Origin: Hyphomicrobiales bacterium | GTDB taxonomy: Bacteria > Pseudomonadota > Alphaproteobacteria > Rhizobiales > Rhizobiaceae | Length of the DNA: 63,032 nt | Reading direction: 5' to 3' | NCBI GenBank assembly: GCA_900473795.1 | Contig: UCMT01000048.1 | Coordinates: forward strand, 1 to 63,032 | Part shown: positions 1 to 8,794 of the stretch, one piece after another | Position numbering within the stretch: position 1 is the first letter of the stretch | Layout of the letters: the number at the start of each line of letters is the position of its first letter | Made by a program: the position numbers and the translations under genes | The notes under the pieces: generated by a model | What the model was told of the DNA's origin: nothing | What the model saw: only the letters and a program-made list of their open reading frames with translations | Databases searched by the model: none

Positions 1-1
1 G

Positions 2-523
2 ACCGATCCGGAGCAGGCGTTCGATTTCGTCGAGAAGACCGGCGTCGATGCGCTGGCCGTTGCGATCGGCACCAGCCACGGCGCCTACAAGTTCACCCGC
101 GCGCCCGACGGCGAAATCCTCTCGATCGAGACGATTGCCAAGATCCACAAGCGCCTGCCGAACACGCACATGGTCATGCACGGCTCTTCCTCTGTGCCGC
201 AGGACCTCCAGGACCTGTTTACGGCCAATGGCGGCAAGATGAAGCAGACCTGGGGTGTGCCTGTCGCTGAAATCCAGAAGGCCATTCCGCTCGGCGTGCG
301 CAAGGTCAATATCGACACCGACCTGCGCCTCGCCTTTACCGGCATGATCCGCAAGCATCATCTGGAGAATCCAGACAATTTCGACCCGCGCAATTATCTG
401 AAGCCAGCGACCGCCCGCATGGTCGAGGTCTGCAAGGAGCGCTTCATCGCCTTCAACACTGCCGGCCAGGCCTCCAAAATCCGCGTCAAGCGCCTTAGCG
501 AGATGAGCAAACTCTATTGCTAA
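2..523 (+). CDS. fba: Class II fructose-bisphosphate aldolase, C-terminal part (gene runs off the left edge)
   Basis: Catalyses reversible cleavage of fructose 1,6-bisphosphate to dihydroxyacetone phosphate and glyceraldehyde 3-phosphate (glycolysis, gluconeogenesis or Calvin cycle) in the cytoplasm. Only the last 173 residues are in the window. The segment GTSHGAYKF carries a metal-ligand histidine of class II enzymes, MHGSSSVP a second one, and KVNIDTDLR is the substrate phosphate/diol-binding segment. The CbbA/CfxA-like C-terminal half fits a family length of about 350 residues. The frame is open to base 2, so the start lies upstream. Name by similarity; fba versus cbbA cannot be separated without upstream context. 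Confidence 0.9.
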   Translation, partial: TDPEQAFDFVEKTGVDALAVAIGTSHGAYKFTRAPDGEILSIETIAKIHKRLPNTHMVMHGSSSVPQDLQDLFTANGGKMKQTWGVPVAEIQKAIPLGVRKVNIDTDLRLAFTGMIRKHHLENPDNFDPRNYLKPATARMVEVCKERFIAFNTAGQASKIRVKRLSEMSKLYC

Positions 524-541
524 GAGGCATTTTCAAATCGC

Positions 542-564
542 GCCTTGCATAAGGATTGCAAGGC
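542..564 (+). terminator. Hairpin downstream of aldolase gene, possible terminator
   Basis: GCCTTGCA (542-549) and TGCAAGGC (557-564) form a perfect 8-bp stem with a 7-base loop, 18 bases after the aldolase stop. What follows is AAAATCTC rather than a clean T-run, so it is a weak intrinsic terminator candidate or a 3'-end stabilising hairpin. Confidence 0.4.
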
Positions 565-685
565 AAAATCTCTAGGGAAATGTAGATATGCCCGTTCGAG
601 GCGAGGAAAATGACCCAACACTGCACGAGCTGGCAACATGACCAGTTTGTGAACTTGATTTCATTAAATCTAACAGGGGTCGATA

Positions 686-3268
686 ATGATGAAACTCGTT
701 CTGGGTTGGTTTTCTGGACTGAAATTCAGGTTCAAGGTTGCGGGGGGCTTCCTTGTCATATTGGTCCTGGCTGCGATTATCGGGACGGTCGGATATACCG
801 CGATCGTAGACCTTTCCTCGCGCTTTAGTGTCGTCGGTCGCTCAGCTCAGGTGGCAAACGAAATGCAGTCGACATCGCTTCAACGGGAAAGATATCTATT
901 CAACGCCGGTATCGATAGCGCTACTGCGACTCGCCAGCGGATAAACAGCCTAACAGACGCGTTGGAGTCGCTTTCCGATGCTGTAAAACATGACCCGTCC
1001 GTGCTGGAAAGCGTCGCCGAAGTGAAATCAACGGTCGATCAGTTTGCGTCTACTTTTGACCGGGTGACTGCACAGACCGCTCAGCAACAGGAGCGCCTGA
1101 CCACGCTTCAGCAGAGTATCTCAAATCTAGAATCGCTGGCTGTTTCCATCAACAGTGCGGTTAACAAGGAAGAGACAAAAATCCGCGCTCAGGCAGATAC
1201 CGCCAGCAAAGCACTAGGTATCGCCAACGCAATGCTCAGCAGCGCTGTGAGATTCCAACAAGGCGCAACCGCAATCAAAAGCATCCAGCAAAAAAGCGGT
1301 GGGACGTTCTTGGGTGATTTTCTTCAGCAGGCGAAAGCCGTCGCTGAAAATATCGTCACTGAAACGGAAAAACTTAGTGGTAGCAAAATAAGTGGCCTTA
1401 ATCCTGAGGTGCTGCCCAAGCTGGCGGAAGCAGGAAAAACGCTCAAAAAATCCTTGGATGCGATTGGACAAACAGACGATTTCACGAAGAAATTTGAGGC
1501 GCAGACTGTAGTCGGAAAAATGGTCAATGAAATCCTTGCTTCGACCCAGAATATTCAGGCGCAGACTTTTCCGTTGGTTGACATCGCCATGAATGAAGCA
1601 TCTGCCTCGTCCGCTAAGCTTTCCAAATTTGGAGAGGTTGCCGCCCAAGCGGAAATCCTAAACCGTCTTGCACTTGGCGCGCGTGCGGAAATGCTGAACT
1701 TGTTCGGGGGATTCGGCAATACGGATCAGGCCCTTGTTCAAGAAAAGGTGACAGCGCTGGTAGAGCTTGAAAAGAGCCTTGCGACCGCCGCTATCACCCT
1801 TCCAGCGATTGCTGATGAAATTAAGCAAATCCCGCTTTCAATTTCCACCTTCGACAAAGCGTTTAAAGAAATGTTCGTCGCGCAGGCGGAGTTGATAAAG
1901 GAGCGCGAGAAGCTTGCGGGGCTCACGGATGACGTCAGTTCCAAGATTGAACAACTCAATGCTCAGCAGATCGACACCGCCCATACAGCCGCGGGTTCGG
2001 CCACGTTTAAGATTGCGATCACAATTCTGCTTGCTATTGTCGGCGGGGTTTGCATCGCCGTGGTCCTGAACTTCGCAATCAGCCGCCCGATCCAGTCCAT
2101 GACCGACGCCATCCGAAAGTTGGCCAGCGGCGATAACAACGTCCCTATCCCAGGCGTCAACCGTGGTGACGAAATCGGCATCATGGCAAAAGCGGTACAG
2201 ATATTGCGGGTATCCGCAATAGAAAAGCTCAATCTTGAGCAGCGAGCCGACCAAACGCGCCGCGAAAATGAAATTGAGCGAGACACACGCGAGCGGGAAA
2301 AATTGCTCGAATCGACCATCCTTCAAAGGGCTGTCGATGCCTTAGCCAATAGTCTTGGACGCCTCGCCGCCGGCGATATTTCCACCGACATCACTGATAA
2401 ATTTGGTGATGGGTTGGATCGGTTGCGGGTGGACTTCAATTCGGCGCAGGCACATCTTCGCACCGTCTTGTCCGACGTCGAACGGACCGCAACATCCGTT
2501 CGCTCCAACACGCGCGAACTTGACATGGCCGTAGGCGACCTTTCCAGACGGACGGAGCAGCAGGCCGCTTCTCTTGAACAAACAGCGGCCGCTTTGGAGC
2601 AGATCACTGCGACCGTGAAAGCTTCCGCCGATCGCGCCAACGAAGCTGGTGAGATCGCGGCGAAAACGTCCGATGCGACCGCTCGGTCGCAGGACGTCGT
2701 GCGAAGTGCGATATCCGCTATGGCCAAGATCCAGCAATCTTCCGAAAAGATCCGGCAAATTATCTCTGTCATGGACGAGATAGCCTTTCAGACGAACCTG
2801 CTGGCCCTTAACGCAGGCGTAGAAGCCGCGCGCGCGGGAGAAGCCGGAAACGGCTTCGCGGTTGTCGCCCAGGAGGTTCGCGAACTGGCGGGCAGGTCGG
2901 CAATGGCGGCGAGGGAGATTACCTCCTTGATCAATGACTCCAATTCAGATGTGAGCTCGGGCGTGTCTCTGGTCACAGAAAGCGGTGAGACGCTCCAGGA
3001 GATCGGCCGGTATGTCAACGACATGTTCCAGAGGGTCAGCGCGATTGCTAATTCCTCACAGGAGCAGTTCGCAAGTATATCGTCTGTAAATTCGGCTGTG
3101 CGTTCAATGGATAGTATGACGCAGCAGAATGCTGCCATGGTTGAGGAGGCTTCAGCCAGTACCGCTATGCTGTCAAGTGAAGCCGAGCGCCTACATGAAA
3201 GAGTTGCACGATTCGAGCTTGAAGTTGGTTCGCACAGCGGTGGCGATGGAAGGTCGACTGCCGCATAA
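686..3268 (+). CDS. Methyl-accepting chemotaxis protein, long periplasmic sensor, no CheR-docking tail
   Basis: Transmembrane chemoreceptor that signals through CheW/CheA. Residues about 16-40 form TM1, a sensor of nearly 400 residues rich in predicted helix lies outside, and TM2 is at about 440-465. A HAMP domain follows (PIQSMTDAIRKLASGD), then a second HAMP-like segment (about 545-600) and the signalling coiled coil, whose tip EIAFQTNLLALNAG is near residues 698-711. The sensor is longer than the usual four-helix bundle and could be a helical bimodular type, but that needs a profile search. The end (GRSTAA) lacks the C-terminal WxxF pentapeptide, unlike the receptor at 41652. The start is ATG at 686, 6 bases after AGGGG. 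Ligand unknown. Confidence 0.92.
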   Translation: MMKLVLGWFSGLKFRFKVAGGFLVILVLAAIIGTVGYTAIVDLSSRFSVVGRSAQVANEMQSTSLQRERYLFNAGIDSATATRQRINSLTDALESLSDAVKHDPSVLESVAEVKSTVDQFASTFDRVTAQTAQQQERLTTLQQSISNLESLAVSINSAVNKEETKIRAQADTASKALGIANAMLSSAVRFQQGATAIKSIQQKSGGTFLGDFLQQAKAVAENIVTETEKLSGSKISGLNPEVLPKLAEAGKTLKKSLDAIGQTDDFTKKFEAQTVVGKMVNEILASTQNIQAQTFPLVDIAMNEASASSAKLSKFGEVAAQAEILNRLALGARAEMLNLFGGFGNTDQALVQEKVTALVELEKSLATAAITLPAIADEIKQIPLSISTFDKAFKEMFVAQAELIKEREKLAGLTDDVSSKIEQLNAQQIDTAHTAAGSATFKIAITILLAIVGGVCIAVVLNFAISRPIQSMTDAIRKLASGDNNVPIPGVNRGDEIGIMAKAVQILRVSAIEKLNLEQRADQTRRENEIERDTREREKLLESTILQRAVDALANSLGRLAAGDISTDITDKFGDGLDRLRVDFNSAQAHLRTVLSDVERTATSVRSNTRELDMAVGDLSRRTEQQAASLEQTAAALEQITATVKASADRANEAGEIAAKTSDATARSQDVVRSAISAMAKIQQSSEKIRQIISVMDEIAFQTNLLALNAGVEAARAGEAGNGFAVVAQEVRELAGRSAMAAREITSLINDSNSDVSSGVSLVTESGETLQEIGRYVNDMFQRVSAIANSSQEQFASISSVNSAVRSMDSMTQQNAAMVEEASASTAMLSSEAERLHERVARFELEVGSHSGGDGRSTAA

Positions 3269-3326
3269 CGAAACTGCTGCTTCAGGTGCGGTCTGGCCAA
3301 GGGCAGCGGTGATGAAAAATTGAGGA

Positions 3327-4076
3327 AGGCACGTCTGGCGCCGACCACTGACAGCGGCCGGCGAGATGCTCCTGGCAAACGCTCGTGAGATCGTCGCCAA
3401 GGTCGACGCTTTCAGATCACAGGCGAACGGCATGGCGATGGGCCTGGAGCCCGAACTCTCAGTCGTCATTGATGTATTCTTCCCGATCGACGTGATTGCT
3501 GAAATCGCTAAAGAATTTCGGCAGCAATTTCCAACCGTGCCGCTGCGACTGTTGGTCGAGGCACTTGGTGGTACCGTCCAGCCAATCCTCGACAAACGTG
3601 CAAATCTTGGGATTGTGGGTACGCTGCCGCTGATGCCTCCTGGCATCACTACGGAGCAGCTTGGCGGCATCATGTTTCAGGTCGTTGCGTCCGTGGATCA
3701 TCCCCTGGCTGCAATCAAAAGATTGATTTCCAAAAGCGAACTCGGCCAACACGTTCAACTAGTCCTCACGGACCGTACGGAACTGTCCAAAGGGCGGGAG
3801 TTTGGCGTGATGTCGCCGCATACATGGCGTCTCGCAGATCTATTCGCCAAGCATAGTTTTTTGGTCCATGGCCTCGGATGGGGCGGTATGCCGGCTCATG
3901 CCGTCAAGGCTGATATTGAGGGCGGCCGCCTCGTCGAACTGTTCGTAGAGGACGTGCCTGCAGGGGGGCTGAAACTGCCGATGTCTGTTGCCTATAGATC
4001 GGACGATCCGCCCGGACCGGCAGGAAGATGGCTGATTGAGCGTTTGATGACCTGTTCTCTTGATAGATCCCTTTAG
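3327..4076 (+). pseudogene. LysR-family regulator lacking its DNA-binding domain (5'-truncated)
   Basis: The frame holds a LysR inducer-binding domain, from the GLEPELSVVIDVFF strand through LGIVGTLPL to the C-terminus. Upstream in the same frame the conserved LysR linker (PLTAAGEMLLANAREI) is readable from about 3345, and the frame is closed by TGA at 3321-3323. The roughly 55-residue winged helix-turn-helix that should precede it is missing, replaced by sequence 3' of the chemoreceptor gene. The first ATG (3366) lies inside the linker helix, so any product would be a 236-residue effector-binding domain with no DNA-binding part. I treat it as a deletion remnant. Confidence 0.75.
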
Positions 4077-4222
4077 GGCGCTACCAGGTTGAAACAATCT
4101 GGTGAACGATGTGAGGTCAGCGGGAAAGGCTACCCCCCGTTTCCGCAGCGCGTCCCGTCATGTCATTTTTCAGCAGGCGTAATTATCGTTCAAGCGTTTT
4201 GGCCTGAATGCGCCTCCGCCCA

Positions 4223-5113
4223 TCATCTACCGATATAGGCGGCAAGTTCGTCAGGTGTTCCATTTGGAAAAGCGTGTTTCAGAAAATCCAGGAATGCGGA
4301 GACACGCGCGCTGAGTAATCGGCGAGAGGGATATAACGTCCACAAAGCGATTTCAGGACCGTCAATCTCACCCCACATCACCAGCGTTCCGTCAGCCAAG
4401 TCGTGGGCCACCAGGGAAATGGGAAGGCGTCCTGCACCCACGCCGTCCCGCACCGCATCCCGGACCATGATGAGCGTTGACAGGGTGAGGACAGGTTCGA
4501 TCTTGATCGTTGACCGGCCAGAAGGGGTCTTCACGTGCCATGTTTGCCATTCGCTAGCCCCACGAGCAACACCAGGGGCGGCGAGCTCACCGGTCGTGCG
4601 AGGAAGGTCAGGGCTCGCCACAACAACAAGCCGGTCGCGGAGAAACGCGCGTCCGACCAGACTTTCGTCGGAATCTGGATTGACCCGGATGACCAGATCG
4701 TAGCCTTCCTCGATCATGTCCACAGTCCGATCTTCAGTCGTGACCTCCAGCCTCACCTCCGGATATTTGAGGGCAAAGCCCGCGGCGATCCTTCCCATTG
4801 CGGTCTGGGAAAAATGCAAGGGTGCGCTGATCCGCAATCTCCCCTTGGGGTTCTGGCCCCCCGAAGCAATCGCCGAAGCCGTCTCGTCCAGTTCGGCGAG
4901 CAACCTACCTGTCCGCTCGTATAGCGCTCGTCCTTCTTCGGTGAGCTTGAGGTTCCGCGCACCTCGTTCAAACAGCCGAACGTCAAGACTGCTTTCCAAC
5001 TCTGCGACGCGCCGGGATAGCGTGGCTTTCGGTCTGCCAGTCGCTCTAGCGGCTTTGCCGAAGCCAACATGGCGGGCGACAAGATTGAAATCAGCAAGTG
5101 CAAGAAGATCCAT
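4223..5113 (-). CDS. LysR-family transcriptional regulator
   Basis: Full-length (296 aa) LysR regulator. The N-terminal winged HTH (about residues 1-60) includes GFGKAARATGRPKATLSRRVAELE, a LysR recognition helix of the AaeR/CrgA-like subgroup. The inducer-binding domain begins after the linker with GRLRISAP and includes DLVIRVNPDSDESLVGRAFL. It is divergent from the NmrA-like gene at 5217, with 103 bp between start codons, so by the usual LysR arrangement it probably controls that gene and itself. Inducer unknown. Confidence 0.9.
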   Translation of the reverse strand: MDLLALADFNLVARHVGFGKAARATGRPKATLSRRVAELESSLDVRLFERGARNLKLTEEGRALYERTGRLLAELDETASAIASGGQNPKGRLRISAPLHFSQTAMGRIAAGFALKYPEVRLEVTTEDRTVDMIEEGYDLVIRVNPDSDESLVGRAFLRDRLVVVASPDLPRTTGELAAPGVARGASEWQTWHVKTPSGRSTIKIEPVLTLSTLIMVRDAVRDGVGAGRLPISLVAHDLADGTLVMWGEIDGPEIALWTLYPSRRLLSARVSAFLDFLKHAFPNGTPDELAAYIGR

Positions 5114-5216
5114 GGGTGTTCCACCTGTGAGACGCCGCGTCTAAAATATCTGCCTATCGAACTCTCAGTGAACCACACATATTGGAGCTGTCAAGAAATA
5201 CAACCGGAGAAGTACC
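5114..5216. promoter_or_regulatory. Divergent promoter region between LysR gene and NmrA-like gene
   Basis: This 103-bp spacer must carry both divergent promoters and the LysR binding site. A short inverted repeat AGACG-CCG-CGTCT lies close to the LysR start, and a GGAG ribosome-binding site precedes 5217. No convincing -35/-10 pair or long LysR box could be fixed by eye. Confidence 0.4.
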
Positions 5217-6086
5217 ATGACTATTCTCGTTACCGGCGCCACAGGCAATATTGGCCACGAAGTTGTCGAACACCTCGTCAAGCAGGGCGCTGACGTGCGT
5301 GCCATTGCCCGCGATCCCTCGAAAGCGAACTTACCGGCGAATGTATCCGTCGTGCAGGGCGACTTCCTCGACGTCGATTCGCTACGCAAAGCCATGTCTG
5401 GCGTTTCCACTCTTTTCCTTTTGAACGCAGTCGTGCCCGACGAATTTACGCAAGCGCTGATCGCGCTGAACGTCGCACGGTCGGCAGGCATCGAGCGGAT
5501 CGTCTATCTGTCGGTGATCCACGCCGACGTCTACGTGAACGTGCCGCACTTTGCTGGCAAGTTCAGCGTCGAGCGGATGATCGAGCACATGGATTTCAAA
5601 GCGACGATCTTGCGTCCCGCCTACTTCATGCAGAATGATCTGATGGTCAAAGACGTCATCACAGGCTACGGCGCCTATACAATGCCGATCGGTGCCAAGG
5701 GCCTTGCGATGATTGATGCCCGTGACATTGCCGAAATTGCCGCCCACGAGCTTCTTCGCCGTGAACAGGCTCCAGAGCCGCTCCCAATCAACCGGATCAA
5801 CCTTGTAGGACCAGAAGTACTGACCGGAACGGATATCGCTTCCATCTGGTCAGATGTCCTTGCTCGCCCGATCAACTACGCCGGCGACGATACCGAGGGT
5901 TTCGAGCAGAACCTGAAGCAGTTCGTGCCCGCCTGGATGGCTTACGACATGCGTTTGATGGGCGAACGCTTCTTAACAGATGGGATGCTTCCTGACGCCG
6001 GCGATGTCGATCGCTTGACCCAGCTTCTAGGTCGGCAACTTCGCACATATCGCGACTTCGCCCTGGAAACTGTTGCCTCCGCCTGA
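5217..6086 (+). CDS. NmrA-like NAD(P)-binding oxidoreductase / regulator
   Basis: A 289-aa atypical short-chain dehydrogenase of the NmrA/TMR type. The Rossmann motif GATGNIG is at residues 7-13, a conserved GDFLD follows, then SVIHADVYVNVPHF and the segment TILRPAYFMQN typical of NmrA-like proteins. The canonical YxxxK catalytic pair is not evident, as expected for this family, which either reduces quinones/ketones or senses redox nucleotides. GGAGAAGTACC before the ATG is a good ribosome-binding site. It is followed after 34 bp by the AtaL-like gene, probably co-transcribed, and faces its likely LysR regulator. Confidence 0.85.
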   Translation: MTILVTGATGNIGHEVVEHLVKQGADVRAIARDPSKANLPANVSVVQGDFLDVDSLRKAMSGVSTLFLLNAVVPDEFTQALIALNVARSAGIERIVYLSVIHADVYVNVPHFAGKFSVERMIEHMDFKATILRPAYFMQNDLMVKDVITGYGAYTMPIGAKGLAMIDARDIAEIAAHELLRREQAPEPLPINRINLVGPEVLTGTDIASIWSDVLARPINYAGDDTEGFEQNLKQFVPAWMAYDMRLMGERFLTDGMLPDAGDVDRLTQLLGRQLRTYRDFALETVASA

Positions 6087-6120
6087 CGGACGCAATGGCT
6101 AGCCCGGAAGAAATTTCACC

Positions 6121-6594
6121 ATGATCTATTCGACTGCCGTAGTTCCGGTAAACCCGGAAGGCGAAACCCGCCTGACGCGCGCTCAGGCGTGGAAAGGCCT
6201 TGAACTCAAAGCACGCGACGCGCGCTTGTTCCTGGACCCAGGGCTTTGCACCCGTTGCGAGGTCATTGAGGAAAGCACTACACATTTCGTGAGGGAAGCA
6301 ACGATCGGAGGCAACGACCTGCGTGAAATCGTGACGCTCGAACATGATAGTAAGATCACCTTCTTCCAGGCGGCCGGGCCTCGCGAAGGAGCAATCATCA
6401 ACGAACTGTATGAAGATGAAGATGGTGCGCTACAGCTCCGCTTCTACTGCTACATGGGGCTGCGCGCCAGACAGCCGAACGAAGTGGAGGAACAGGCCCA
6501 GCAAGTGCGGCTCAGCAGTGAAACCGGGTATAAGGCCGCCCTGCTGGCAACGCTGAAACGGACCCGTGCGCTTCTTGCGGAAGGTAACCTCTGA
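6121..6594 (+). CDS. AtaL-like / DUF1857 family protein (SRPBCC fold)
   Basis: A 157-aa cytosolic protein resembling the AtaL-like family (formerly DUF1857), a START/SRPBCC-type hydrophobic-pocket fold. The family pattern is visible: an N-terminal VPVNPEG strand, RAQAWKGLELKARDA, a central block CEVIEES-THFVREA, and the C-terminal helix ETGYKAALLATLKRTR. Members often sit beside dehydrogenases; function is not established. Here it follows the NmrA-like gene, pointing to a shared small-molecule substrate. Family call by pattern recognition only. Confidence 0.7.
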   Translation: MIYSTAVVPVNPEGETRLTRAQAWKGLELKARDARLFLDPGLCTRCEVIEESTTHFVREATIGGNDLREIVTLEHDSKITFFQAAGPREGAIINELYEDEDGALQLRFYCYMGLRARQPNEVEEQAQQVRLSSETGYKAALLATLKRTRALLAEGNL

Positions 6595-6667
6595 TCATTC
6601 CAAAAGTGAATCAATAGAGCGGCCCCGGTTTAGGGGGCGCCTTGAGTAGGCCGTATAGAATCTTCGC

Positions 6668-6984
6668 ATGGAGAAACCAATCAATTCGCTGTTCTCGCCG
6701 GCTCGCATGGGCCGTTACACGCTTTCCAACCGTCTGGTCATGGCGCCCATGACCCGCAGCCTTCGACGGCACGCCTAGCGATTTGGCTTCCGAGTATTAC
6801 GCGCAGCGGGCTGATATTGGCCTGATCGTAACCGAGGGTACGCAGCCTTCGGATGATGGGCAGGGCTATATCAGCACCCCGGGCATCTACACGCCTGAAC
6901 ACATCGCCGCCTGGAAGAAACTCACCTCGGCCGTGCACGATAAAGGTGGCCACATTTTCATCCAGCTGATGCACGCAGGGCTAT
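6668..6984 (+). pseudogene. Old yellow enzyme (NADH:flavin oxidoreductase), frameshifted N-terminal fragment
   Basis: The reading starts MEKPINSLFSPARMGRYTLSNR and runs to VMAPMTRS, the typical FMN-binding N-terminus. It then breaks at about 6757: the frame reaches a TAG, while the family sequence resumes in another frame (DGTPSDLASEYYAQRADIG, then GLIVTEGTQPS). It continues to FIQLMHAG, where OYE homology stops abruptly at about 6980. About 80% of the roughly 370-residue protein is absent. The remnant butts against a DegT fragment on the opposite strand. Confidence 0.8.
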
Positions 6985-7191
6985 TTTGATCGCAGCCGTA
7001 CCGGAATTAACGGAGACAGCATGCTCAACGCCGTTCCAAGCGGCAAATTCCTCCTCGAACGCGGCGACTTCCCCACCCCACTCAAAGACTCCTGTTTCGA
7101 TAACACGCTGAACGGCCGCATCGATCTCCTGCTTCTGCAGCCTGTACAGCTTTCCATGCTCGTATATCGGGACACGCAACCGCGCTGCCAT
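6970..7191 (-). pseudogene. DegT/DnrJ/EryC1-type sugar aminotransferase, N-terminal fragment
   Basis: Starting at ATG 7191 behind a GGAGG site, the reading VPIYEHGKLYRLQKQEIDAA and VFEWGGEVAAFEEEFAAWNG, then AVSVNSGTAAIKIALRA, is the N-terminus of a PLP-dependent DegT-family aminotransferase (normally 370-400 aa). Homology ends at ALRA, exactly where it meets the old yellow enzyme fragment. Bases 6970-6980 (TGCACGCAGGG) read plausibly in both genes (MHAG on plus, ALRA on minus). It cannot be functional: about 74 residues with no PLP lysine. Confidence 0.75.
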
Positions 7192-7249
7192 CTGGCACTC
7201 CTCCGCTATTAGTGGCCAACCGCTTTACAGCCGAGAGGGTGTCGTCGGC

Positions 7250-8431
7250 TCACTGCAATGCGTTGCGCAGCGAGTTGACGAAAGCATCGAGATCGCTCTT
7301 GAGCATGTAAATGTGGGGTGACACCCGCAGGCCCTCGATGTGCTCGACGTTGCGATACTTCACGTGGACCTGGTGGTTCTCTCGAAGATCGGCTTCAAGC
7401 TTTCTCATATCCACGTCGTCAACCGAGAACATACTTATCGCGCCAACACTGTCCGTATCAATCGGCGTGTGGAGCTTGAAACCGGGAATATCACGGGCAA
7501 GAGAGACCCAATAGCGGGTCAGTTCGCGCAGCCGCGCGTGCGTTCTGTCGGCGCCAATATTCTTGTGAAATTCAATAGCAGGCGCGATCGCAGCTTGTAT
7601 TGCTGAATTGTAGGTTCCGAGGTTCCAATGGTCGAACTTGTCTATATGCGCGGCTGGTTGGTCAAAAGGCGCCAGCAAAGGCCAGGTTCGGTCGATCTGG
7701 CGTTCGTTGACAATCAACATGCCGTTGCCGACTGGTGCACCAAGCCATTTGTGAAGACTTGTGATGAAGAAGTCGCAATCGAGCTCGCGAAAGCTGACTG
7801 GCATTTGAGCAAATGTCTGTGCGCCATCGACAATCGTTATGATTTTGCGCTCCCGCGCTATCTCGCAAAGTCGTTTGACGGGAAGGACACGTCCATTCCA
7901 GTGGTACATGTGGGTCAGTTGCATGACGCGGGTCTGCGGCGTGATGGCTGCCCTATAGGCTTCGATGATGTCATCATCGCTGTCCATCAGGCCGAAGCCG
8001 CAGTTTATGACCTCGATGCCCTCGCGCTGTTGCCGCTGAAGCCAGCCTGCACGAGCACTGGGATAGTCCCAGGCCGAGATCAGGACCTGATCGCCTTTTG
8101 TGAGCGGTATCCCGAAAATCGCGGTCGAGAGACCCTCGGACGAATTCCGGTTCAGCGCGATCTCTTCGGGGGCACAATCAATAAGTTCCGCCAATTCACG
8201 CTTAATTCTGGGTAAGGCGGTGTCGAGCTTGCTCCACATGTTGTAGTCGGGGTTGCGGCTAATGAAGCGATAGGCGTCGATCATCGCCTCTTCGACAATG
8301 ATCGGTGGCGGGCTGACCGCGGCGTTGTTCAGGTTCAGGAACGGCTGCTGCGCTGGATATGCCGCGCGAACACGCTGCCATTTTGCTTCTGTCTCGTCAT
8401 CGGCCGCCCGATCTGCTGCAACGAAGTTCAT
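7250..8431 (-). CDS. Class V aminotransferase (isopenicillin N epimerase-like)
   Basis: A 393-aa PLP enzyme of the class V/CefD-like group. N-terminal FLNLNNAAVSPPP is the typical substrate/cofactor loop, VDGAQTFAQMP carries the aspartate that pairs with the PLP ring nitrogen, and SLHKWLGAP places the Schiff-base lysine at about K228. Members act as epimerases, desulfurases or lyases on amino acids; the substrate cannot be told from sequence. It is 363 bp downstream of the ALDH gene on the same strand and may be the distal gene of that cluster. AGAGGA sits about 10 bases before the start. Confidence 0.88.
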   Translation of the reverse strand: MNFVAADRAADDETEAKWQRVRAAYPAQQPFLNLNNAAVSPPPIIVEEAMIDAYRFISRNPDYNMWSKLDTALPRIKRELAELIDCAPEEIALNRNSSEGLSTAIFGIPLTKGDQVLISAWDYPSARAGWLQRQQREGIEVINCGFGLMDSDDDIIEAYRAAITPQTRVMQLTHMYHWNGRVLPVKRLCEIARERKIITIVDGAQTFAQMPVSFRELDCDFFITSLHKWLGAPVGNGMLIVNERQIDRTWPLLAPFDQPAAHIDKFDHWNLGTYNSAIQAAIAPAIEFHKNIGADRTHARLRELTRYWVSLARDIPGFKLHTPIDTDSVGAISMFSVDDVDMRKLEADLRENHQVHVKYRNVEHIEGLRVSPHIYMLKSDLDAFVNSLRNALQ

Positions 8432-8794
8432 GCGGGTCTATCCTCTGCGTCGCGTTCGTCTGTTGCTCAACGATAAGCTGCTCGAACTGGTGCGATCTGC
8501 CTCTGTGGCATCGCCAGACAGAACTTAGTTGCGATTTTTGGCTGTTCCCGGATGTTTGACAAAAGGATGATAGCCAAAGGCTCAGCGTACTCGTGCCGCT
8601 CTTCCCGGGCAAAAAGTCGGCGCCCTTTGATCGTGATAATCCGCCGGGGCGCCTTATATTTCTGCCTGAGCGGTGGCGAGATTGAGACCGCAATCCGCGG
8701 CAAATTAGCTAAATGCCGCAAAAGTCCGGGCTTCCACATCCACGACACCATGGAATTGCCTCTACTCTGGATCCCCGCCAAGGATCAAAGTTCC
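8432..8794. other. 363-bp intergenic stretch, no recognised gene
   Basis: Lies between the class V aminotransferase and ALDH genes. The minus strand has a 104-codon open frame (8467-8781) with no family resemblance I recognise and no strong start signal; the plus-strand frames look like chance. Probably the promoter region for the class V aminotransferase. No hairpin terminator seen. Confidence 0.4.

Noticed and set aside
8467..8781. 104-codon minus-strand frame between ALDH and class V aminotransferase genes
   Set aside because: Has an AGAGG-like sequence before an internal ATG, but the protein resembles nothing I know; left as intergenic.
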